In this document: positions 54,640-64,000 of the stretch, in pieces | How the letters are laid out: every line of letters begins with the position of its first letter | Position numbering within the stretch: the stretch's first letter is position 1 | Assembly: GCF_958450345.1 (NCBI RefSeq) | Contig: NC_088782.1 | Span: 64,632,501 to 64,696,500 of the forward strand | Origin: Calliphora vicina | Lineage: Eukaryota; Arthropoda; Insecta; Diptera; Calliphoridae | Reading direction: 5' to 3' | Length of the DNA: 64,000 nucleotides | Notes under the pieces: model-generated | Told to the model about the DNA's origin: nothing | The model's input: the letters and a program-made list of their open reading frames with translations, nothing else | Databases searched by the model: none | Position numbers and translations under genes: made by a program

Positions 54640-54815
54640 GTCTTCCGATCGGGATGAAATTTGCACTGATGTTAGACCTATTGGATAGTAATTCAGACAC
54701 AATTTTTGAATAAGAACGGTCAAGAACTCTCTGATAGGGGGTAAAAATTTGACATTTTGACCAAACATGTGATTTTTCCCATCCTTAACTTATTACCTAT
54801 TGTTCTTAGCAATTT
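54640..54815 (-). repeat. Family H arm, extra partial copy
   Basis: It repeats the 53080-53245 arm sequence (cgatcgggatgaaattt, attcagacacaatttttga, gggggtaaaaatttgacatttt, ttattacctattgttctta) outside the main foldback. Confidence 0.65.
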
Positions 54816-55083
54816 AGGAAAAAAATTAATATATTTTGAGGAATATTAAAATAAAAGGTAAGTTTTACTTAAAATATATCCGTATTTACTTGTGTATGAG
54901 TTTTTGTCATCTTAGGATACCGCTAACATATTCGCAGGTATGAACAACAAAAATTATTTTTTTTTTACGGCAGTTTCAAATCTCGATTTTCAAACTTTTA
55001 AAAATCAAGTCCCCATAAAAGGTCTAAACTACATATTGATGGCCGGTATACAAGATTCGGCACAGCCGAATATAACTCTCTTA
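54816..55083 (+). repeat. Family E fragment fused to mini-me-like 3' end
   Basis: 54816-54995 follows family E (compare 45495-45650). From about 55025 it reads ggtatacaagattcggcacagccgaatata, the terminal hairpin region of family G elements. Confidence 0.65.
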
Positions 55084-55205
55084 TGTGCTGTTTTTCTATA
55101 GCGAACGAGTGCTTTGAGTGGACATGTTTATTGTTTTTGTTACAATAACAAAACACATGTTAAATTTCCACTCAAAGTACTCGTTTGCTATAGAAAACCA
55201 GCACA
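55084..55205. mobile_element. 122-bp MITE with TGTGCTG ends (TTA target)
   Basis: Near-perfect inverse arms of about 45 bp run TGTGCTGTTTTTCTATAGCG and continue inward with aacgagtgctttgagtgg. TTA flanks both sides (55081-55083 and 55206-55208). A TWA-type 3-bp duplication suggests PIF/Harbinger. It landed at the very end of a mini-me-like element. Confidence 0.75.
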
Positions 55206-55415
55206 TTAATCTTTAATACTCATTTTGAGTTTTCTGACTAATTTTTCTTTAGACAAAACCATATTTGATTTCAAGTTTATGTCTATAAATATTTTATTTG
55301 ATTTGATTTCTTCAAAATTCAAAAAGCATACAATTTGACAATTAGATAATTGCAAGCATTTTCAACTATGTATTTTTGATTCCATACAACTGAAGTCATC
55401 CCTATTTACACTACA

Positions 55416-55832
55416 TATCGTCACCTAAAATGCAAAATAACGTAACATCATTTATCATAAGCTTATAGGAGAAACAAAAAACGATATAAAATGTAAACTA
55501 CTTGAGATATTGAATCTGAATTACAATGAAACTAGAAATATATTTTATTAAAAAAAAAACTTATTTTTTAAGATATTTTGAATTGTTGTTTTCTAAAACC
55601 AAAATAACGTATCATCAATATAAATTTGTATGAAAAAATAAAATAAATTTTAAATAAAAATATGTTTTTTTTTACTTTAAATATAGCATTATAGATATTT
55701 TTATATTTTTAACATTTTATTTTAATTTAATTAGCTTATTTTAACTACAAAAGGTACTTTATTAAATTTTCATAAAGGCTGAAAAGATAAAAAAAAAAAT
55801 CATAAATTGTTTTGCATTTCAGGTGACGATAT
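55416..55832 (+). mobile_element. Family K MITE, complete copy
   Basis: Ends are ATCGTCACCTAAAATGC and the inverse GCATTTCAGGTGACGAT. The body of about 415 bp is AT-rich and non-coding. A second copy, inverted and truncated, lies at 3280-3556. Confidence 0.75.
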
Positions 55833-56439
55833 GCAAAATAAAAATGACTTTATCTGAGTATATATCCTTTATCTAAGTATGTATGTGTAAGTAAAAAAGA
55901 AAATAATGTTCATATCCTTTTTAAAAAATTATCCACACTGCTATGAACGTGATAAAAGTCTAATGAGTTTAATAAACACAACGACTATTTATATTTATTT
56001 ATACTCGTACTGTTCAATGTTCGTTGCAAAATTTCAATGAACTAAAAATATTAAAGACCATTAAAACCAAGTACACAGTTTAACTGGCATGTATGTTTAC
56101 AGCAACCAGTCTGAGTGGTTCCTTCTAAAGTTTATTTATAATAAATAGATTTTACTCAATATCACAAGATTAATATAATAATCTAAAGAATATTTTTGAC
56201 GCCATACATGACACTGTTTTTGTAAGCTTTATCGTAATGTGACGCTACAGAAAAATGTCCTAGACCCAAATATGAAAAATGTGATGTTTAGTCACACAAA
56301 AAAAAATTAAGAAATGGTATTTAAAGAAAAAATGTTTAGTTTAAAGGAGTTTTTAGATAATTTATCTAAGAAATATTTTATAAATAAGAAATTTAAGAAA
56401 TATATTAATATTTCTTACTAAAGCAATCGATATCACCCA
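55833..56439. other. AT-rich sequence without recognisable gene
   Basis: Nothing recognised. Confidence 0.45.
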
Positions 56440-57400
56440 TCAAGCCATGGCTTATTACAATCTTTAGAGGTAGCCTGCAAACAGTATACATTCCGAAAGA
56501 ATGGATCCTCCCTCGAAGGTGTTTATTTGCAAAGCGGAAAAGATATACCACATTACCGCAAAGGATCATAGACCGATCAGAATATAATCGTTTTTATTGC
56601 AAAAACAAATTTCACGGTAAGATCGCCACTTTTGAATGGTACTATTCTAAAAGTTTGGATAGAAGCCAAATATCTTGGCTTCATTCTACACTCTTATCTC
56701 TCATGGAAATGTAATGCTGAGTTTCGAATGAAAAAGACCTTTAAATTTTGTGGGAAGAAATGGACTCTCAAAACATAAATATCTAGTACACTGGATATAC
56801 ACTGCTGTCATAAGACCTATCTTGACCTATGGCTCTATTTTCTGGTGGAGAGCGGTGGACATTAAAACACACCTCTCCATTCTGAGCAAAACTCGCCTGT
56901 TTTGCTATTACTGGCTCTATGAATTCGAACTCCACTCCTCATGTCTGTAGACGATGCTAGATCTACCTCACCTTAAAATCTATATCACATATTTTTCAGC
57001 TACGCCTGCTTTAAGACTCAAGAAGTCAGGCTTACTAAAGCATGACCTATTACGAAATATAGTCAGGCCAATCTTGGGGCAACGAACGTACTATAGTATA
57101 GTACCTATACCGATATTTATGGGGTCTTTAGGATTATAATACTGATTAGATAATGGGCGATCTCAATATACACTGATGAACTTAGCCTCTTGGTCACTCT
57201 CAGACTACCTACCTACTACCTCTACCGTCTTCCAGGCATAGGTGTAAGTCATCGACACAGCCTGGAGAAGAATTCGGAAATTAAATACCCAATCTTCAAC
57301 CACAGATATCTACGTGGACAGCGGTGCATCAATCAAAACTCTTAACTTCAACGTAATAAGGTTAACACGATTGCCCGACTTTGACAACACCTATCTAGCT
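56440..57400 (+). pseudogene. decayed LINE ORF2 fragment (RNase-H-bearing type)
   Basis: The plus strand encodes IPKEWILPRRCLFAKRKR-like sequence and a DHRPI remnant (56495-56580). Next come AKYLGFILHSYLSWKCNAEF (56665-56725), the open frame with YTAVIRPILTYGSIFWW (56790-56850), LDLPHLKIYITYFSATPALRL (56955-57020), an RNase H start-like DLNIYTD region (57150-57175) and AWRRIRKLNTQSSTTDIYVD (57260-57315). The intermediate RT core is deleted between about 56590 and 56640. The motif style matches LOA/R1-like elements, as for 27483-30540. Confidence 0.8.
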
Positions 57401-57640
57401 AATATGGGCTCCAGGTCATGATGGCATATAGTGAAATGAAATCTCTGAGGATACCAACAAATTGGTCGTCTGCGTAAATGGGCGTTCATTTCACCTTTGC
57501 TACGATATCGAAGAATACAATCGTAATTTCAAACTTAAAAATATCGGAAAATTAATAAAAAGTAAATATTTCTAATAGTAGTTTTTTAATTTTTATTGAT
57601 AAAGAACATGAACTACTCAATTTTATGTATGTATATCAAA
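57401..57640. other. unclassified flank
   Basis: Nothing recognised; it ends with the 8-bp target copy of the next element. Confidence 0.4.
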
Positions 57641-58731
57641 TAGACATTTTTTAGAAACCGGTTTTCGGTTTCTTCGAAAATTGCAATTTAATATAAACCG
57701 GTTTCGGTTTTTTTATAATAACCGGTTAACCGGTTTTTTGGAAAAATATTAAAACGCCTAGAAATAAGAAGAAAACATTTTTTATTTATTAAAATAATAG
57801 TGATTAAAACCATTTTGATTACTTATTTTATCCTTCCCAAGGTCTTCGGTTCAAACCTGACCCATTTTGAAACTAATATTTAATTTTTTCTAAAAGTGTG
57901 GTGGATATTTTTGATATTTTATGAATGTTATTTCATTTCAAATGTCAACAACTATGTTAAGTTTTTAAAAAAACAAATTGACAAAAAAAATATCTATAAA
58001 CTTGTTTGGACTTAAGGTCTTTTGTTACATACAATTAAGTTAAATTTTTTCAGAACTTTGGTAGTACTACTATATTTGGTAGCTCTAATATATATCTGTC
58101 TCTTTTCATCATACTTGCTGAACCACTGTTTTTCTTATCCTTCATAAGGTCTTCGGGTAAAATGTTACCCATTTTGAAATTAAAATTGCATTTTTTCTAA
58201 AAATTAGTGGTTGATATTTTTGATATTTTATGACTTTAATTTAATTTCAAATGTCAACAAATACGTGAGGATTTAAAAAAAATCTATTTTCTATTTGGGT
58301 AAAATTTGACCAGAACATTGTTAACGTCAGTAAATTTGTAGGCCTTATGAAGGTAAAATAATCTCTTAGGAATAAGTAAAACACAGTTTAAATGCTTTGG
58401 AATATGTATATCGATTTGTTTTTGGTGTATTTGTAGGACATATAGAAAACAAAGCATTGAGTAAGTTTTCAGGCTTTCCATATCACTTGTGAGATTTTCT
58501 ATATATAAAAAGTCTTCTAAAATAGTTGAAGTATTTGTTTTAGTTTTTTTTTGGGATTTTGAATATTTTTTAAAGTTTTTAATACACTAAAACTCATAGA
58601 AACACACTTTTAGAAAAAACCGGTTATTCGAAAACCCGGTTTCTTCGATATTCGAAATGTGAGCTTTTCAAAAAAACCGAAACCGACCTTACCAAAAAAT
58701 CCGGTTATTAAAAACCGGGCTGATCACCCTA
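57641..58731. mobile_element. Family F hAT-like element, copy 1 (8-bp target duplication)
   Basis: ATATCAAA flanks both sides (57633-57640 and 58732-58739). Ends are TAGACATTTTTTAGAAACCG and the inverse of TAGGGTGATCAGCCCGG. Both subterminal regions are packed with ccggtt, cggttt and aaccgaaacc words. Eight-base duplication and TAG-starting ends fit hAT. The 1.09-kb interior has no transposase. Confidence 0.8.
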
Positions 58732-58879
58732 ATATCAAACTATAAACTAACATTTTGTGAAAATCAGCGAATTCACTTAAATGTGTATAAATTCGAAAAG
58801 AATCCATCGATATTTATGATCTTATTTTGTTCCTATTACATGTGACTTTGCGATAAAGTAATAAATCTGAACAATTTTT

Positions 58880-59558
58880 GTAGTTTGCGATTTTTAAAAT
58901 ACAAATTTTAAATATTGTTAGGTAAACAAAATTTAAAATTTCTTTTTTTCAAAATTGTTTATAAAAATTTTTAAAAAATTTTTTTTTCCTTTCGATATTT
59001 ATTTTAAATTTTTTTCTAATTTTTTTTAATTTTTAAAAAAAAAATTTTGGAAAAAAATGTATCACAAAAAAATTAGTTTGCCAAAAAAAAATCGTGTTAA
59101 AAAATATTCTTCCCGATTTTGACCCATTTTAAGTCCAAATTATTATAGCCTTATAACATCATTGCAATGAACTTTGAAATGTCTATCACTAGAGATCCAT
59201 ATTGTCTATATTAATGACTTAGTAATCCCGATATAGATCAAAAATCGAAGTTGGGCCGGGTATTTCCTTATACCTCAGACATTTGTGTGACCTACAATGA
59301 ATCGAAATCTGGAAAAATATTTTTTAACCCGAATTTTTTTTCATCTCAAAAAATTATTTGTCATAAATCTTTTTCCAAAAAAAATTTTTAAAAATTTAAT
59401 AAAAACTGAAAAAAAAATTTTAAAAAAATTTGGAAAAACACATTTTAAAAGTTTTGAAAAAAATTAAATTTTGTTTACCTAAAAATATTTAAAAAAATTA
59501 TTTTAAATTATAATTTGGTGAATGGTATATAAGATTCGGCACAGCCGAATATACCTCT
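58880..59558 (+). mobile_element. Family G mini-me-like element, 3' part, with inverted segment
   Basis: 59200-59558 carries the G body (gatatagatcaaaaatcgaag, tttgtgtgacctacaatg) and the terminal ATTCGGCACAGCCGAAT hairpin at about 59534-59550. 58930-59190 holds related sequence in inverse orientation (cccgattttgacccattt). The element end is split by the hAT-like insertion at 59559. Confidence 0.65.
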
Positions 59559-59976
59559 TAGTGTGTCCAAAAAAAACGGCAAATTTCGGTTTAGCCGAAA
59601 AAGTGTGTTTTTGAAAAAACTAGTTCTGAATTTGGTCTTTTAAAAAAACCGGTTAACCGGTTTACATTAAATTTTTATTCAATATGAAAAACGTCTACTT
59701 AAATCTATTTTTATTTGTGGACGCTCATTCTACGAAATATTGTTAAATGCTACAATTTTCTATAAAATAAATCAATATTTTTACAAATGTTATCAAATTT
59801 TTTCAAAAATATGTTTAAATGAGCTTTAGAAAATATATTTCATTAAAACCGGTTAGCCGTCTTACAAAAACCGGTTTGTCGAAAAACCGAAAAGATAAAG
59901 AAAACCGAAACCGCTCATGTCTTCAAAGATGAAAAAACCGGTTGACCGGTTTTCGGTTTCAGTTTTGGATACTCTA
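59559..59976. mobile_element. Family F hAT-like element, copy 2
   Basis: It starts TAGTGTGTCCAAAA and ends TTTTGGATACTCTA, imperfect inverse repeats. Flanking 8-mers are ATACCTCT and ATAGCTCT (7 of 8 match). The 418-bp interior is dense in ccggtt/cggttt words like copy 1. Inserted just after the hairpin of a mini-me-like end. Confidence 0.75.
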
Positions 59977-60203
59977 ATAGCTCTATAAATTGTTTACTTA
60001 AAAAATTAAATAAAAAATTCTCCATTTTATCATTTTAGTACTGGTGCATCAAATCTATATAGTGGTTATTCAAGCCTTTTTTTGTGGTCGACTTACATAT
60101 GTAATTCTTAATTATGTTAGGGGTTTCGGATAGTTCATTACAACAGACACACGTATATCGCCATATCGTCTCCGCTATAAGGGCTATGTAATACATATTA
60201 TAC

Positions 60204-60714
60204 TGTTACGTTTTAACCTTTTCAAAACGTTGGTTTATTTCCTTTAAATAAACCGGATACTTTTGATTGCAAATAAAAGCCGTTTAGTAGTTTGAAAATT
60301 GTAACAACTCTTTATTTATTTAAAATGTACAACAACAGAATTAAATAGTCACTCAGTGTTTCTTTATACACGTTTATAAATTCGCAGAAATACAGACACA
60401 CTTTGTAATGTACACGAATTCACTTGCAAAATACAGCACACTTTACACTCAGTTGATGTTTATTCGAATAGCGTCTCTGATAAACTAAACTAACGACTGC
60501 AACCTTTGCCACTATTTATAACACTGCCATCTGCACTCTAGATTGTTCTTTAACTGTCAAAGCTCGTAAACATTCAGCTCAAAGCTTTTATTTAATGGTA
60601 ATAATGCCCACAGATATGTTACAGTTTGAGAGGCACTGCTTTCAAATAGCATTATGCAACTATAAATCAGCCGTTAAAATCATTCTATTTGAATTCAAGT
60701 ACAATTTCGTAACA
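60204..60714 (-). mobile_element. solo LTR (gypsy-like)
   Basis: The 511-bp unit begins TGTTACG and ends CGTAACA and is flanked by ATAC on both sides (60200-60203 and 60715-60718), a 4-bp duplication typical of gypsy-type integrases. Its left 90 bp, inverted, match 32576-32672, where they abut a primer-binding site, which fixes the orientation as minus. No internal region is present, so it formed by LTR-LTR recombination. Confidence 0.88.
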
Positions 60715-60718
60715 ATAC

Positions 60719-61420
60719 TTTAAGGGGTAAAAAATGTGGAAATTAACGCTCATAACATAACTAATGTATTTTATATATCAAAAATTCAGATAACCAAGTA
60801 ATGGACATATTGAAAGAATAATAATAATAATATTATTCATTAGAATTCGGCACACACTTACGATTAATATTTATATTTACCTTATAACAAATATCTCCTT
60901 ATGTTCATGTCCTGGTAAATAATAGAAACCATCCACATTTTAAATTAAAAACATTTACCTTTATTTTAAAGACAATATTTAGGTTTTTTATAGTTTTCCA
61001 TTTTTCTGTTTATTTTTTTTTTACAAATAAAATATGAAAATAGTAAAACTTAATTAAAACACAATTAATAATATTGTAATATAATCATTTTAATATCTGC
61101 AGTTTAAATTTTAATAATGATTTCTTTGGTTTTACTGAAATATATATTTGTTTTTTTTTTTTTGTTTTTGTTCTTTTAAAGTGCATTTTGTTATTTAATA
61201 GTTATACTATGTTTAATAAGTTAAAGACAATTGATTATGATTAGTTTTAAAAATATTAATTAAACTAACATATATACACACGTAAATTCTCTTTCTCTTT
61301 TAAATAAAAATTTGCAATACTTAAATTAAGTAGCTTTTCTAGACTAAATTTTAATAATTTCATTTATATGCTTAAACAATTTCTCTAATTAAATAAAATT
61401 AAAAATTATTTAGAGCTTTT
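60719..61420. other. AT-rich sequence without recognisable gene
   Basis: Nothing recognised; homopolymer T-runs near 61015 and 61150. Confidence 0.45.
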
Positions 61421-62181
61421 TATACCCTACACCACCATAGTGGGGAGGGTATTATGCGTTTGTGCAGATGTTTGTAACGCCCAAAAATATTAGTCTAACA
61501 CCCACCTTAAAGTATACCGATCGACTTAGAATCACTTTCTGAGTCGATTAAACGATGTCCGTCCGTCCGTCCGTCCGTCCGTCCGTCTGGTTGGCTGGCT
61601 GGCTGTCCATGTAAACCTTGTGCGCAGAGTACAGGTCGCAATTTTGAAGATATTTCGATCAAATTTGGTACATATTACTTTTTCGGCCCAAGGACGAAGC
61701 CTATTGAAACTGGCTGAAATCGGTCCATTATTTCACCTAGCCCCCATACAAATGTCCCCTCGAAATTGGACTTTATCGCTCATAAAAGTTTAATTTATCT
61801 ATGTATCTACACAAATTTCGCTCCAAATAAGTTTTATATATACAAAATTCATGTCACCAAATTTTGTTACGATCGGTCCATAATTAGTCATAGCTCCCAC
61901 ATAGACCCGCTTCCGAAAATCACTTTAACGTGCATAAATCGCTTAAAAATGTTGGTATACACACAAAATTCAACATAGTTAACTTTAATATAGACATAAA
62001 TAACACGACCTAATTTTATGGTGATCGGTCCATAATTGGTCAGAGCTCCCATATAAGGCCCACTTCCGAAAATCACTCAAAAATATAAATTATTGATATT
62101 TTAAAAGAAAAATATTTTTACTCATTTACTTGGTGTAGGGTATTATATGGTCGGGCTTGACCGACCATACTTTCTTACTTG
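61421..62181 (+). mobile_element. Family A mini-me-like element, copy 4 (complete)
   Basis: It starts TATACCCTACACCACC and ends with the GGTCGG-GCTTGA-CCGACC hairpin and ATACTTTCTTACTTG. It is 761 bp long. The GTCC tract has seven units (61557-61584) against two in copy 2 and three in copy 3. The frames at 61766-61978 and 61888-62076 are chance translations. Confidence 0.88.
61557..61584 (+). repeat. (GTCC)7 microsatellite
   Basis: Seven perfect GTCC units within the family A element, followed by GTCTGG. This is the proto-microsatellite position known from mini-me elements. Confidence 0.9.
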
Positions 62182-63860
62182 TTTATAATGTTAATAGTAG
62201 TTTTATTTGAAACTGAGTTTTTTGAGTTATGACGATAATTTGGCAAACGAGATGTATGTAATAAAGACCTGCACAAGCTGCATTGTTTAACATGAAGACA
62301 ATTGCCACATGATGCTTTTGTCATGTCATGTTATGTTCTTTTACCTACTTAACAGCAACACGCAAAGGCAATGTATATCAAAACAAAAAACAAATGCAGC
62401 ATCATTTTAACAACATCATAACACACACAACATTAAAAAAATTAACAGATGCATGGATGACATGGAAAATAATTTCAAGTCATTTAAATCATGTATGATG
62501 CATTTTTGTATGAGATGATTTCAATTCATTTGTAGTATTTATTGTGTGCAATAAGAAAAAATTTACTATAAAAATACAACTGAAATTTATATTTATATTA
62601 TATAGTAGGTCAAAATAAAAATACGAAAGTACACCAATGGGTTTTTCAATGTTGTTTTGGAAAATTTTACAATATTTAGTAATATTACCTGTTATATTAT
62701 TACTTAAAAAGGAATGCGTATTCCACGCTTAAGCCATAAAATGCCAATAATTTTCATAGAATTAAAAATTTAATGTTTTTCACATATATATTTTAAATAC
62801 TACCTGACTTAGGTACGACCGCTCGAATATTATTAACGGGACATTTAATAATTACATTGCAAAATAAAATAAAACTCCATGAACAAAGCCAATTGGCCTA
62901 TTAGACGGTGTTTAATTAAAGAAAATTAAATTAATGTATAAATCCTTAACGGTGAAGTTTATAATATATTTAATGATATTAAAGACAAACGTGTTTATTA
63001 TACTCGTTGTAAAAACGTGTTTAAATTTAATGAAATGTCTCTGAATCTTTCGAGGCATAATTGCTACAAAAATTTAAATCTACGAAAATGTTCCAGTGGA
63101 ACAAATGCAACTGCCGAACGATTTGAAGAAAAAGTGTAGGGCATTTCTTGCGTAACTTCACAGAATTTTTTTTCCTATTTTTTGTTTTCAAATAAAATCT
63201 AGGAGGCTTGAACAAAATTATTTAAATTTTCTAGTATATTTTTATGTTATTCAAAAATGTTTGAAATTTTTCTTGGAAAATATTTTATTTTTTTATGATT
63301 TTCAGCTATACAATGAGAAAATATGGGCTAAATTTACTTCATTTTTGAAATTTAATTATATTATTTACGTTTCAGCCTTTTCGATACATTTAGAAATATT
63401 GGACAATATTGGGATATTATACAAAAATATTTGAAATACATAATGCAATTTATTATAAAATAGCAACAAATTTGTGTAAAAAAAAGCAAAAATTTCCTTC
63501 ATGTACAATTTTGTAATATTTATGAAGATGTTCTTATTCTGAATGAAAAAAGTTTGGAAAAAATTCATATTCGATTAATAATATTTATTAAAAAATTCAT
63601 TCCAATTATGAATTTCTTTTTCCTGTGTTACACTTTATTATTTACATATATTTTTTTAAAAATCCTTATATTATTTGCTCTAAATATTTAAAAAAAAATA
63701 TATAATGCTAAATAATAATAGTTCTCAAATTTTCACAGTTCAGGAGTTTTGTACAGTTTCATTCTGCTATGCAATTTTATTCTGCCTAACAATGCGACAC
63801 TTGTTAACATCAATTCAACATCAACACATAACAACAGCATCATCAATAGCTATAGACATG
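62182..63860. other. AT-rich sequence without recognisable gene
   Basis: About 1.7 kb with only short frames (62-67 codons); nothing recognised. Confidence 0.5.
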
Positions 63861-63953
63861 ACATGGCACAACACGGTTTTCGCGGCGCGAAGACATGGTA
63901 CAACATGGTTTTTGCGGCGCGATGACATTGAACAACATGATGTGCGCGTCGAC
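63861..63953 (+). repeat. GC-rich 32-nt tandem repeat, three units
   Basis: The units start acatggcacaacac, acatggtacaacat and acattgaacaacat, at 63861, 63893 and 63925. The first two each contain tgcggcgcga or cgcggcgcga; the third is diverged. It lies in a 91-codon open frame (63705-63980) that I do not consider a gene. Confidence 0.7.
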
Positions 63954-64000
63954 ACAACAAAACAAAGCATCAAATTTTGAAGTAAGGCATTTTTCTACAA

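Noticed and set aside
63705..63980. 91-codon open frame with His/Thr-rich repeats
   Set aside because: Created by the 32-nt tandem repeat, whose length is not a multiple of three, so successive units are read in different frames; no family features.

Overview
The window is AT-rich, repeat-dense nuclear DNA of an insect, almost certainly a higher fly. Two things point that way: the one clear host gene is a small heat-shock protein of Drosophila type, and the repeats are typical of fly genomes (mini-me-like elements with GTCC microsatellites, mariner and Tc1-like relics, Jockey-type and RNase-H-bearing LINEs). The AT content and repeat load suggest a large-genome calyptrate fly, but that is inference. 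There is no bacterial, CRISPR or organellar sequence.

Host genes: I can support only one, an intronless gene for a 155-residue alpha-crystallin (small Hsp) protein at 14314-14781 on the minus strand, with a TATA box near 15055-15062 and an A-rich leader of roughly 250 nt. The rest is intergenic or intronic DNA filled with nested transposons.

Layout. 1-3223: a near-perfect palindrome of about 3 kb running off the left edge, made of a foldback element with a second element nested in both arms. 3.3-9 kb: MITEs, a recurrent 315-bp repeat, and copies of two families ending in CACAGTGG. 9-17.4 kb: several dead mariner and Tc1-like copies, a minus-strand Helitron and the sHsp gene. 17.46-18.83 kb: a Helitron with a PIF1-helicase remnant. 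20.1-21.4 kb: a second large inverted duplication. 21.7-25.7 kb: dead Tc1/mariner copies, one with both terminal repeats. 25.7-27 kb: nested repeats. 27.5-30.5 kb: a decayed LINE split by a TSD-flanked MITE. 32-35 kb: Tc1-like, gypsy-like (LTR end, primer-binding site, gag) and Jockey-like relics. 36.5-41.2 kb: an apparently intact two-ORF LINE of CR1/Jockey type with a poly(A) tail. 42-52.4 kb: mini-me-like, palindromic and mariner repeats and two short retroposons with target duplications. 52.8-60 kb: a large foldback with three internal repeats, MITEs, a LINE relic and two hAT-like elements. 60.2-62.2 kb: a solo LTR with a 4-bp duplication and a full copy of the mini-me-like element. 62.2-64 kb: unannotated AT-rich sequence with a short GC-rich tandem repeat.

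The most interesting signal is a group of mostly non-coding elements that end in CACAGTGG or CACAATGG. Three separate insertions have duplicated, or nearly duplicated, 5-bp flanks. That combination is the signature of the Transib superfamily, the transposon relatives of RAG1, whose recombination signal heptamer is CACAGTG. One of these families has also become an almost perfect palindrome, and its palindromic junction recurs at a second locus. No transposase for the group is visible here. There are no operons or pathways; the functional content is one stress-protein gene and one potentially active LINE.
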